Source: UBA12191 sp964422295
GTDB taxonomy: Bacteria; Planctomycetota; UBA8108; UBA1146
NCBI GenBank assembly: GCA_964422295.1
Contig: CAYRAM010000002.1
Coordinates: 1-64,000, forward strand
DNA length: 64,000 nucleotides
Reading direction: 5' to 3'
Of the stretch, positions 54,965 through 63,366 are shown in pieces. The notes beneath the pieces were generated by a model, which saw only the letters and a list, made by a program, of their open reading frames with translations, ran no database searches and was not told the origin of the DNA. Position numbers and translations under genes: made by a program. The stretch's first letter is position 1. Each line of letters begins with the position of its first letter.

Positions 54965-54980
54965 GTTTGGGTAGCCAAAC
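54965..54980. promoter_or_regulatory. DtxR/MntR-type operator, site 3
   Basis: GTTTGGGTAGCCAAAC, perfectly conserved half-sites with sites 1 and 2. Located 13 bp before the likely start of the regulator gene and in the region divergent to feoA, so it can provide autoregulation and control of feoA. Confidence 0.82.
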
Positions 54981-54993
54981 GAATGGGGTCTCA

Positions 54994-55554
54994 TTGATTG
55001 ATTGGCGTGAGTTTGACCAGAATCCGGTGAGCCACTCCGCTGCCCACCACCTGACTTCGATTCAGCAGTTGCTGGATGAGCAGGGGTACGCGCGCGTCTC
55101 AGATGTTGCCCGCAAACTGGGGATCACCCGGGGGAGTGTCTCGGTGACCCTGAAAGGTCTGAGGCAACGGGGTCTCGTGATCGAGGATCAGCACAAACAT
55201 CTGGGACTCTCGGATGAGGGGCTGAGAATTGCCCGTGGGATTCACACAAAGAGGATCCTCTTCAAGGCATTTCTCCAGGACTCCTTGGGTCTGCCTGCTG
55301 AGTTGGCAGAGTTGGACGCTTGCAAGGTGGAACATCTGGTGAGCGATGTGACTGCGGAGGCTTTGGCAATCTATATGGAGCGTAATGGAATCGGCGAGGG
55401 TGCTTCCAAAGACCGCAAGGAACAAGTAAAGGCATTGGAAGTCAGTATCAAAGATGGTCGCATCGATGCTTTCCCTGGTGAAGATGTTGAGGCATTTTCA
55501 GAACAGTTGCAAAGCAGGAGTGATGCGGGAAGCAAGGGGCAAACAGATGAGTAG
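54994..55554 (+). CDS. DtxR/MntR-family metal-dependent regulator
   Basis: 186 aa from TTG 54994. Winged-helix N-terminus SAAHHLTSIQQLLDEQGYAR, recognition helix region VARKLGITRGSVSVTLKGLR, wing HKHLGLSDEGL, then the DtxR metal-binding/dimerisation pattern LAELDACKVEHLVSDVTAEAL (D-A-C-xx-E-H ligands). Metal could be Fe2+ or Mn2+; the feo context favours iron. Starts are ambiguous (54934, TTG 54994, GTG 55027); the first would put the operator inside the gene, so a later start is preferred. Overlaps the ferritin-like gene by 8 bp. Confidence 0.85.
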   Translation: MIDWREFDQNPVSHSAAHHLTSIQQLLDEQGYARVSDVARKLGITRGSVSVTLKGLRQRGLVIEDQHKHLGLSDEGLRIARGIHTKRILFKAFLQDSLGLPAELAELDACKVEHLVSDVTAEALAIYMERNGIGEGASKDRKEQVKALEVSIKDGRIDAFPGEDVEAFSEQLQSRSDAGSKGQTDE

Positions 55555-55996
55555 TTATTCCCGTGAAGACGCTTTGCGTCGTTTGAATGAGTTGTTGGCC
55601 GAAGAGTTGGAAGCATCGATCCGTTACTTGCATTTGAGTACACTCGTGCAGGGCATCGACCGACTGGTGATTCAAAAAGTTCTTCAAGAGAATCACGAGG
55701 AGACGATTGAGCATGCGCAACAGGTTTCAGAAAAGATCATTCAGGTCGGTGGAGTACCACAACCGAAAATCAATCTGGAGTTGACCGGGAACAAGTGCAC
55801 CGGGATCGAAGCTCTTCAGATCGCACTGCTCTTTGAGCAGGCTGCCTTGGACGCTTACGGAGAATTTCTTGAAGTAGTCGAGGGCAGCGGGGATGTGATC
55901 CTCGAAGAATTCGCTCGTCAACAAGTGGCAATCGAATCGGAGCATGTCTCAGAATTGCAAATGCTCATAGGAGATACCACCGTTGGCAGCAAGTGA
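55547..55996 (+). CDS. Ferritin-like (bacterioferritin/Dps-type) protein
   Basis: 149 aa four-helix diiron-type protein: LNELLAEELEASIRYLHLST (first Glu ligand), QENHEETIEHAQQVSEKIIQ (E..H pair), GIEALQIALLFEQAALDAYG, and ARQQVAIESEHVSELQMLIG (E..H of helix 4). Pattern fits bacterioferritin-like iron storage or Dps-like proteins. Start codon overlaps the regulator stop (ATGAGTAG), so regulator and iron-storage protein are translationally coupled. Confidence 0.78.
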   Translation: MSSYSREDALRRLNELLAEELEASIRYLHLSTLVQGIDRLVIQKVLQENHEETIEHAQQVSEKIIQVGGVPQPKINLELTGNKCTGIEALQIALLFEQAALDAYGEFLEVVEGSGDVILEEFARQQVAIESEHVSELQMLIGDTTVGSK

Positions 55997-56471
55997 TCGT
56001 CCAGGTGGACTGACGGCACTGACAGTGCTCAATGGCTTCTTTGCTCTCAATGTCGGCGGGACGACGATCCAGCGCTTCATCACCTCCTATGAGCTTATGA
56101 ATGTCGCCGAATCAGGTGTTCAGGGGAGCCCCTGGCGCAGGAGATATCTTCAATCCCTCCTGGATGAAGGTCTCAGTGCATGGGAGCTGCAAGTTATCGC
56201 ACTCATAGGTTTGGCTGCCACATTGCTCTTGCTGGTTTCGATTTGGGGATTGCTGAAACGCAGTAACCTGATTGGGAGGTGGCTTGGCACCCTGGGAGCA
56301 GTATCTCTCGCAATCTTTTACCTGCTCAACATCAATTGGCTTCCCGAGACGATTTTACGGGGAAGCGGTTTGTCGATCGCACGCCAACTCTTTTATCCTG
56401 TTTTTCTGATCTTCATGCTCCATGTGATCTTCCGCAGGGACTTTCTGTTTCAACCGGGGAGGTCCGGATGA
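55983..56471 (+). CDS. Small membrane protein
   Basis: 162 aa with about four hydrophobic helices (LTALTVLNGFFALNVGG, LQVIALIGLAATLLLLVSIW, WLGTLGAVSLAIFYLLNINW, LFYPVFLIFMLHVIFRRDF). No family recognised. The TTG start overlaps the ferritin gene end and its stop overlaps the start of the ABC permease gene (ATGA), placing it in the same transcript. Confidence 0.6.
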   Translation: MAASDRPGGLTALTVLNGFFALNVGGTTIQRFITSYELMNVAESGVQGSPWRRRYLQSLLDEGLSAWELQVIALIGLAATLLLLVSIWGLLKRSNLIGRWLGTLGAVSLAIFYLLNINWLPETILRGSGLSIARQLFYPVFLIFMLHVIFRRDFLFQPGRSG

Positions 56472-57376
56472 GTCAGGCAAGGCACATCCTGCTACACGCC
56501 AAGAAGTTGATCGTCCATTCCCTGCGAACCGGGTCCGGGGTGGCTTTCATTTTTCTGACGATTCTTATTGGTCTCTCTTTGGCCAATTTGTCGATTGCCC
56601 CCGTGGAATTGGAATTGACCACCGCCGATGCGTTCAGGGAAAATGCCAGCCAGGCGATCGGTATCGCTCTCGCCACCGCTACTCTGCGTTTGGGAGCAGA
56701 CGATCAGGATTTTCTATCGCGTATGGAGACAGGGGATTTGATCGATCTGGGGATGTGGGCACGATTCCTCGTGATCGAAAATCCGATGTTACTGTCAATC
56801 ACAGTTCTTTTATTGGGACTGGCCTTGCCGATTCTGTTGCCACTGGGATCCTTTACTGCCATCTCCAGCGATGTCCAACACAGGACAGTACGCTATCTTC
56901 TTCCCAGAACCACGCGCTATTCCTTATTGCTGGGGCGCTGGTTGGGAACCCTGATTTTGTCGTGGGTGTTGATTTTTCTGCTCTTGTCATCGGTCGTCTT
57001 TTATCTGTCGATCATGATCACGACAGAATCCACTGAATCGATGATTCCATGGGCGGCCCGGTGCCTGCTGGCGCTCTGTTGCCTATCGATGCCTTACGTG
57101 TCATTGGGGATCCTGTGTTCGGCGACATTCAGGGTACCGATGGTTGCGCTGCTGGCCGCAGTGGGAGTCACTGTGGGGGTTCCACTCCTCGCTCTCAGTC
57201 TGCAAGAGGCGTGGGAACCTTTGGGAAAGATTCTCTACATTCTTCCATGGGGATATTCCCATGAGTTGCTCTCACCGGATGCAGGCAAAGTCAGTCGCGC
57301 TGTTCTCTATTCATTGGGACACAGTGCCCTCTTCATGACTCTGGCGGCGTGGAAATTCAGGAGGGCGGATCTATGA
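56468..57376 (+). CDS. ABC-2-type permease, NosY-like
   Basis: 302 aa, six predicted TM helices, with a large periplasmic segment after the first (VELELTTADAFRENASQAIG). LGSFTAISSDVQHRTVRYLLPRTTRYSLLLGRW is the characteristic ABC-2/NosY cytosolic signature (E/Q-x-GT-x-x-x-L-L-P-x-S/T-R). ATG 56468 overlaps the stop of the upstream gene. The downstream ATPase overlaps by 4 bp, so they form one transporter. Substrate unknown. Confidence 0.78.
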   Translation: MSQARHILLHAKKLIVHSLRTGSGVAFIFLTILIGLSLANLSIAPVELELTTADAFRENASQAIGIALATATLRLGADDQDFLSRMETGDLIDLGMWARFLVIENPMLLSITVLLLGLALPILLPLGSFTAISSDVQHRTVRYLLPRTTRYSLLLGRWLGTLILSWVLIFLLLSSVVFYLSIMITTESTESMIPWAARCLLALCCLSMPYVSLGILCSATFRVPMVALLAAVGVTVGVPLLALSLQEAWEPLGKILYILPWGYSHELLSPDAGKVSRAVLYSLGHSALFMTLAAWKFRRADL

Positions 57377-58335
57377 ACAGCCCACCTGAAGCAGCAATTG
57401 AAAATGCGATCCGCATCGAGGGATTGAGTCACAACTTTGGAATCAAGCAGGCTCTGCGAAACATCGATTGGCAACTTCCCGGTAAGGGAGTCGTTGGCTT
57501 GGTTGGGCCCAATGGAGCGGGAAAGACGACGCTGTTCTCGCTCATCGCAGGATTTCTGACACTCCAAAAGGGCAAGATATCTGTGCTTGGTCAATCGAGT
57601 CCGGTGTCTCCTGCACTCATGGGTCGGGTGGGGGTGATGCCCCAGGATGCCATCTTTGCGAGAGACATCTCGATACTGGATCAATTGCTGTTCCTGTTGC
57701 GTCTCGAAGGGATTCACGGAAAAGAGGCGGAATCCAGGGCACGAACGGTGATGCAGCAGGTGGGTCTTGAAACAGAACTTCACCGTGGTGCGGCGGTACT
57801 CTCCCACGGGATGGGAAAGAGATTGGGTGTTGCCCAATCGATCCTTGGCAGTCCTGAAGTGGTTCTTCTCGATGAACCCACTGCAGGGCTTGATCCTGCC
57901 AATGCGCGACAGATCAGAGGATTGATACGGGAGTTGGGCAGTCGGTCGTTGGTCATCGTTTCATCGCACAATTTGCTGGAGTTGCAGGATCTCATCGACG
58001 AGGTGGGGGTCATCGTCAACGGAGAGTTGGTTGCCAGTGGAACGGTGGAGGAGGTCACTCGTAGAGAACGGCGATTCGAGCTGATCCTTGACACGGAAGT
58101 GACTCCGGAATTGGTTGTGGAATTGAAGAAACTGTCACAGGTGAGCAGCGTCGAATTCGATGGGTATCAACTGACGGTCGATCTCGATGCTGAGAGTGAG
58201 GAGGGGATCAATGGTGCTCTATCCCAGTTATATCTCTTCCTCGTTGAGCACGGGGTTCCACCCCATGAATTGCGCGAAGGTGCGAGCTTGGAGCAGGCGT
58301 ACCTGAGACTCACCGGCGAGGATCAATCGCCCTGA
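57373..58335 (+). CDS. ABC transporter ATPase, NosF-like
   Basis: 320 aa. Walker A VGPNGAGKTTLFSLI, Q-loop GVMPQDAIFARDISI, signature AVLSHGMGKRLGVAQ (LSHGM in place of LSGGQ, as in many NosF/CcmA-type ATPases), Walker B VVLLDEPTAGLDP, H-loop VIVSSHNL. A ~75-residue C-terminal extension follows. Start ATG overlaps the permease stop. Its 3' end overlaps the convergent polyferredoxin gene by 13 bp. Confidence 0.88.
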   Translation: MNSPPEAAIENAIRIEGLSHNFGIKQALRNIDWQLPGKGVVGLVGPNGAGKTTLFSLIAGFLTLQKGKISVLGQSSPVSPALMGRVGVMPQDAIFARDISILDQLLFLLRLEGIHGKEAESRARTVMQQVGLETELHRGAAVLSHGMGKRLGVAQSILGSPEVVLLDEPTAGLDPANARQIRGLIRELGSRSLVIVSSHNLLELQDLIDEVGVIVNGELVASGTVEEVTRRERRFELILDTEVTPELVVELKKLSQVSSVEFDGYQLTVDLDAESEEGINGALSQLYLFLVEHGVPPHELREGASLEQAYLRLTGEDQSP

Positions 58336-60248
58336 GATCCCTGCGGCGAGTTGTTGGGGATTCCCCCGGTGGACCTGACAGTCGCAATCCTCGTGCGCAT
58401 CTCGATGACTTCAGCACTGGGTGGAGCTGAGTCGAGCAACCGATCGATATCGTCGAGCAATCCGGGGTTCAAACCGATCCACGGGATTAATGCTTCGAGA
58501 TGTCTTGCCGCCGCAAAGTGATTGCCTGCCTGAATCGATGCGGTGGCCTGTTTCTGACCCAGCAACCCACGCAAGGTTACCAACGGTGTCAAGAGTCCCC
58601 AACGTTCTCTGGAGGTGTCCAGCCACTCAGAAAGGGTGCGTGGACCATCCTGCTTCTCGATCAGTTGGCCAAATCTCAGCAGCAGGTCATGACTTGGTTG
58701 CGCTGATTCCGTCAATGCGATACTCCACCACTCTTTGGCGGCATCCAAATCTCCCGAGACCGCACACATGTAGCCCAATCTCTCCTCCAGACGGGTCCCT
58801 TTTGGTTCGAAGAGTGCCCAGCCTCCCCGATGGATGCCGAGTTGTGGTTTGAGGGCAGCGATGGCGTTGACGGAAGCACGTCTGATTTCTTCGGGTACCG
58901 GCGGTTTCCCGGGCAATAGCACCTGATCGAGGTTGACGGCGGCTTGATCCATCCAGTGGGATGATTGCTGCAGATCCCAACGGGATTTTCCGGCTGAAAT
59001 CGTCAGCCCGATGCAGAAGATGGCGATGACGAAGACTCCTGCTCCTGCGCGTGTCCAATTCCCTCCCCGTCGCAGTGAATATTGTTGCAGTGAGACTTCC
59101 CGATCGCGAAGCAACTGAGTCGCTTTCCAAGCAAGAAAGGTCACCATCAAGGCGATCCCCGTTGCCATCAACAGCGGGATCTGCTCGTAGACGCCACGCC
59201 AACTGAACCAGGTGAGAGTGAATACCGCTGCGATGAGCAACTCTCCGATCCAGGAGAGTTGTGACCGACGACGAATCCTGGTTGATGCCGGGTTGAATGC
59301 GGTGACAAGGCTCTGTTTGTTGACACCGAGGGAAAGCACTCCATTCGGACAAACATCCACGCAGTCGAGGCACTTCATGCATCCCGGGTCGACCACCTGT
59401 TGATGAACCTTGATCTCCCGGGAAATTTGCACATTGGAGGTGCAGTTCGCAGTGCATAGACCACAGGATTCACATTTGGACATGTCGGCGACGATCCCCA
59501 TGAGGGAGACTCGATCAGCGATATTGAAGAACGCACCGTAGGGGCATCCGTAAGTGCAAAATCCCTTGGAGCCGAGGAGATACACCACGAAAAATCCGCA
59601 GATCAGAAGAAAGGGAATCGCCACGATGACGGTTGGGAAGGTCGCCCAAAATTCTTCGACGATGAGGTGGTTGGTGAATCCCGGCCACGCTTTGGCGGGA
59701 GCAAACCAATTCGTCAGTCCAGGCACCACGGATTCCACCCAGGGGAAGACTATCCGTTTGAAGGTGGGCCACAGAAACATGTAGAACGCAAGGATGAAGG
59801 GGACTGCGGCGAGCAGCCTGCTGCGGAAGGGTCGTGGCGTGATTCCCGCCTTTTTCATCAGCCAACCGCAAAGATCCTGCAAAGCCACCATATGGCAGGC
59901 CCAACCGCAGAACCAGCGACCGAAAATGGCGGTCGCCAAAATGGCAACAATGAAAAAGACGAAGCCGGCATTCACCTGTCCGTTTTCGAGGGTGTACATA
60001 CTTTCGGATGGCTCGACAGGGGAGAGGGTTCTGCCCGTGATCCACCAGTGCAACAGGTGCCCTGCGATGAGGACATGGACGAGACCGAGAGCCAAGGCCC
60101 GACGGCGTCCAGAGCGCCCCGGATATCGTTCGCCTGTACGGCGATCTTCTTCACAACCGGGTTTTGGCTTGGATCGCTTCGGCACCGATGTTCTCCCTCT
60201 TCTGAATTCATCATACCGAATTGACCCGATATCGAGAATGGTGATCAC
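58323..60248 (-). CDS. NapH/NosR-like polyferredoxin membrane protein with TPR tail
   Basis: 641 aa. Five or more TM helices carry NapH/NosR/RdxA-type Cys motifs: GRWFCGWACHMVALQDL near residue 112 and GSKGFCTYGCPYGAFFN near residue 230. Two 4Fe-4S ferredoxin motifs follow: CESCGLCTANCTSN and CMKCLDCVDVCPNG, near residues 260-300. More TM helices, then a ~200-residue TPR-like soluble C-terminus (AVSGDLDAAKEWWSIAL). The N-terminus is basic. Expected to pass electrons across the membrane, with a periplasmic flavoprotein such as the FMN-binding/ApbE fusion as a plausible partner. Confidence 0.82.
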   Translation of the reverse strand: MITILDIGSIRYDEFRRGRTSVPKRSKPKPGCEEDRRTGERYPGRSGRRRALALGLVHVLIAGHLLHWWITGRTLSPVEPSESMYTLENGQVNAGFVFFIVAILATAIFGRWFCGWACHMVALQDLCGWLMKKAGITPRPFRSRLLAAVPFILAFYMFLWPTFKRIVFPWVESVVPGLTNWFAPAKAWPGFTNHLIVEEFWATFPTVIVAIPFLLICGFFVVYLLGSKGFCTYGCPYGAFFNIADRVSLMGIVADMSKCESCGLCTANCTSNVQISREIKVHQQVVDPGCMKCLDCVDVCPNGVLSLGVNKQSLVTAFNPASTRIRRRSQLSWIGELLIAAVFTLTWFSWRGVYEQIPLLMATGIALMVTFLAWKATQLLRDREVSLQQYSLRRGGNWTRAGAGVFVIAIFCIGLTISAGKSRWDLQQSSHWMDQAAVNLDQVLLPGKPPVPEEIRRASVNAIAALKPQLGIHRGGWALFEPKGTRLEERLGYMCAVSGDLDAAKEWWSIALTESAQPSHDLLLRFGQLIEKQDGPRTLSEWLDTSRERWGLLTPLVTLRGLLGQKQATASIQAGNHFAAARHLEALIPWIGLNPGLLDDIDRLLDSAPPSAEVIEMRTRIATVRSTGGIPNNSPQGSQGD

Positions 60249-60290
60249 ATCGATTCATGCCCAGTCGTAGTTTTCCTTGCAGACCGCAAT

Positions 60291-60331
60291 AAAAACGGAG
60301 GGTGGACCATACAGATCCACCCTCCGTTTTT
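60291..60331 (-). terminator. Rho-independent terminator
   Basis: AAAAACGGAGGGTGGA ... TCCACCCTCCGTTTTT, 16-bp stem, just downstream of the minus-strand thioredoxin-fold gene. It could act in both directions. Confidence 0.9.
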
Positions 60332-60351
60332 GAAGTTCAAGATTTCAATGA

Positions 60352-61359
60352 TTAGTGATCAGGAACGCCATCTCCGTCGTGATCATGATTTCCTTCGGAG
60401 TGGTCCAGATTGATGATCGCTTGCTCGATCATCTTTTTGCCTTGGGGGTTTTCGGCAACGAGGGGATCAGCGAGCATGCGCTCAAGAAACTTGCGAGCCT
60501 CAGGCTTGCGATCCTGCTCAGTGAGCCACTGTTGACAGAACCAGAGGGCATTTAGCGTATCGGGCCCGGAAATCCCCGGATTTTCGCTCAGAAATGCTAC
60601 CAGCGTCGGATAATTGGGTTCGCTGGTGTTCAGCAATTCTCTCAGGCGCATGCTCGCCTTGTGAGATGCGACCAATTTTTTCAACTCCTCGTTCTCTGAC
60701 TTTTCCGCCATCTCCAGGTACTTGGAGTAACCGGGGTAGCCGAGAAGTTCATTTTTGGTCATGACCCCAAAGACATCGCTGAGCATGGTCGAAGCTTCTT
60801 CATCTTTGGAGGAGAGGAGCTTTTTCAGTTTTTCACCATCGGTGCGCAACTCGGTGAGATTCTTGAGGTAAGCTTCCGGACCTCCTGGAAGGTAGCCGGT
60901 TCTCCCGTAGGGGCGCATCTCTGCATCGGCGAGAATGATGGTGGGGTAGCCGCTGACACTCATTTCATCGCGGTGCTTGTCATTCAATTCCGGGGAAACC
61001 ACTTTGGCTTTCAGTTCTTCCGCCTGGGGGAAATCCAGAAACAGGTAGATGAACTGCTTTCCTGCAGACTCATCAAATCCGGGTTTGGAAAAGACCTCAC
61101 TGTCGAGTTTCTTGCACCAACTGCACCAGTCACTGCCGGTGAAATTGATCATGATGTCTTTTCCTTCAGTCTTGGCCTTCTTCATGGCTGCGGAAATATC
61201 CGTCTCCCACGTGAGGCCTGGATGCTCAGCAGTGTCAGTCTGCTCCTCACCGGAGGATTCTTCCTTTTTTCCAGCGGGTTCCTCTTGTGCGGGAATGTAT
61301 GGTGCAGCGAAGAGTGTCAAAACAAATAATATCAGGGCCCCGATCAGCGGCGACTTCAT
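60352..61359 (-). CDS. Exported thioredoxin_7-type protein (WCSWC)
   Basis: 335 aa. Signal peptide LIGALILFVLTLFAAPYIPA, acidic linker, then thioredoxin-fold domain with FTGSDWCSWCKKLDSEVF near residue 73, YLFLDFPQAEEL, and cis-Pro loop SGYPTIILADAEMRPYGRTG. The C-terminal ~140 residues are helical. This is a cysteine form of the same architecture as the ULGC selenoprotein at 41030. Probable periplasmic thiol-disulphide exchange. Monocistronic with its own terminator. Confidence 0.8.
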   Translation of the reverse strand: MKSPLIGALILFVLTLFAAPYIPAQEEPAGKKEESSGEEQTDTAEHPGLTWETDISAAMKKAKTEGKDIMINFTGSDWCSWCKKLDSEVFSKPGFDESAGKQFIYLFLDFPQAEELKAKVVSPELNDKHRDEMSVSGYPTIILADAEMRPYGRTGYLPGGPEAYLKNLTELRTDGEKLKKLLSSKDEEASTMLSDVFGVMTKNELLGYPGYSKYLEMAEKSENEELKKLVASHKASMRLRELLNTSEPNYPTLVAFLSENPGISGPDTLNALWFCQQWLTEQDRKPEARKFLERMLADPLVAENPQGKKMIEQAIINLDHSEGNHDHDGDGVPDH

Positions 61360-61571
61360 GGGTTCTCCTTCTTGGACTTGATCCTTCAGGACAGGGAAGA
61401 TCTCCGCGACAGGAGATCAAAAAATGTCTGATCGACGCTCTCGCCAGTACAGACCATGATTGAAACCTTGAGACTATCCGATGGGCCGACCTGCAGGAAG
61501 GACGTTTGGATCCTCCAGTGGGGTGAAATCACTGCTTTATTAAAATTACCGGAGGATCAAATATTTGCGAT

Positions 61572-63179
61572 TCAAGCCAAAGGGCGACAGATGACGCAGG
61601 CGTTGATCCCGCCCACACCCATCGAAAGTTTACCTGCGAGTCCCTCTGGTAAGGGGACGGCCGTTTTACCGGTGAAGTTCCGATGGACCTCGGAAATCTG
61701 TGGATTGATTTCCGTACCTTCCAGGGAGGTGGGAGCGATCTGACCCGATTCACCTGCCAGCATCTGGGCGGTCAATTCCCAGCCGCCACAAACTCCCATT
61801 CCGTGTCCAAAGGTACCCTTGCGGGCAGTCATCAGGATGTGATCGGGGAAGAGTTTGCGGGCGTTTTCCACTTCCAGGTAATCACCCGGTGTGGCTGTGC
61901 AATGGAGATCCCATGTCGAAATCGAATCCGGTTCTGCGCAAGCAGCTTTGAGGGCGGAATGAATCGAGGCGGTCGGTCCCTCCTCACTGGGAGTGATGAT
62001 GTGGTCCGCATCCGAAGTCAATCCAACGCCGACCGGCTCCATCCCCAGGGGTTGATAACCGCGAGCCTGCATCTTCTCCATGTCACCGATGATCCACACA
62101 CAGGAACCCCCACTGATATGGGTTCCTCGTAAACCGGTCAAAGGTTTGGAAACCTCGCCGTCATTGGAGAGGACGCGGGCTGCGTTGAACGCACCGACGA
62201 CCATCGGGTGGGGAGGCGGATCCGATGCTCCGATCACCACCGCTTCTGCTTCACCCCGGTAAATGGCATCCATCCCCAATTTCAGGGCGACCCCAAAGGT
62301 GGAACAGGCGGCGACAGGTGAAAAACAGGGTCCGGTGATCTTGCCCATCATGGTGATCTGTGTGGCGACTGAACTGTGGATGTTCCACAAGAGATTCGGC
62401 GAAACGGCGTTCCAAGGTTCTACAGGTGCTCCCCAATCCTTGCGCAATTGGGCAGCCTTTTTCATCTTCCCGCGGATCACCGCAGCTTTGTTGCTCTCGA
62501 CTTCACCGGTGATGCTCTCGCCCTCGATCTGGCGACTCTCTTCGAGGTATTCTGCGAGTCGGGTCGATTTTCCCGCCCAGTAGCGATTCCAAACCCTGCG
62601 CACCTCATCCCGCGCTTCGGGAGCGACCTTGTCGGGATCTTCCGGCATCCCTGCCAGAGTATCGGGGCTTGCATCTCCGGCGTTGAAGGCGGCACGGGCG
62701 GGGCAGTTTTCGGCACTGGCCCAAAACTCATCCCATTGAGACTGGGCGCGATCGGCGGTGATCGCCACATCGGAGATCGTCGTCAAATCTCCCAGACCTG
62801 TGCCGACATAGACGTGCGCAGAATTCCCCAACTCCTGAAGCGTGTTTTCGATACCCGGATTTTGGTCGAGTGCCTGGATGAAACTGCCGACAGCCATCAG
62901 CGTGGGATTTCCCATCTTGCTTTGCAATTGGCCGAAGCGATTGGGAGGGAATCGATCGTCGATCCAGGAGTGGTAATCCTCAAAGTCGAATTCAGGTTCA
63001 CCGACAAGGAAGTTGTTGGGCCCGAAGCCATCAAATTGCTGGAGCCATGACCCGCCGGAGTAGAGCTTCTCCCGAAAGGTGTCGACTGTGGCGCAGCCCG
63101 GTGCGATCACTCCCCAGCCAAAGATACCGACTCGGGGCCGTGAATTCTTTTCGGCTTCAGTATTGTGCGAATCAGTCAT
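61572..63179 (-). CDS. Beta-ketoacyl synthase (KAS)-family protein
   Basis: 535 aa condensing enzyme, longer than FabF (about 410). Catalytic Cys in SPVAACSTFGVALKLG near residue 298, His in WDLHCTATPGDYLEVENARK, Lys and second His in TARKGTFGHGMGVCGGWELT, and C-terminal SMGVGGINACVI. An insertion of ~100 residues (DRAQSQWDEFWASAENCP to WGAPVEPWNAVSPNLL) accounts for the length and may shape the substrate pocket. ATG 63179 is preferred since AGGAG precedes it by six bases. No ACP or other fatty-acid gene adjoins. Confidence 0.85.
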   Translation of the reverse strand: MTDSHNTEAEKNSRPRVGIFGWGVIAPGCATVDTFREKLYSGGSWLQQFDGFGPNNFLVGEPEFDFEDYHSWIDDRFPPNRFGQLQSKMGNPTLMAVGSFIQALDQNPGIENTLQELGNSAHVYVGTGLGDLTTISDVAITADRAQSQWDEFWASAENCPARAAFNAGDASPDTLAGMPEDPDKVAPEARDEVRRVWNRYWAGKSTRLAEYLEESRQIEGESITGEVESNKAAVIRGKMKKAAQLRKDWGAPVEPWNAVSPNLLWNIHSSVATQITMMGKITGPCFSPVAACSTFGVALKLGMDAIYRGEAEAVVIGASDPPPHPMVVGAFNAARVLSNDGEVSKPLTGLRGTHISGGSCVWIIGDMEKMQARGYQPLGMEPVGVGLTSDADHIITPSEEGPTASIHSALKAACAEPDSISTWDLHCTATPGDYLEVENARKLFPDHILMTARKGTFGHGMGVCGGWELTAQMLAGESGQIAPTSLEGTEINPQISEVHRNFTGKTAVPLPEGLAGKLSMGVGGINACVICRPLA

Positions 63180-63366
63180 GCTCATCTCCTAGACAGGAAT
63201 CGCCGGTTTCGGGATCTTCCCTGACAATCTCCATGTTCCCGCCTTCAGGGAGATTTTTCTAGCGAATATCGACGGGTGAAGACCCACCGCAGCCCCGCAG
63301 TCGGGGGTTGCGGCGCTTTCGATCCCCCGGGATGATTCGCCATCAGAGGAGGATTTAAGGTTCGCC

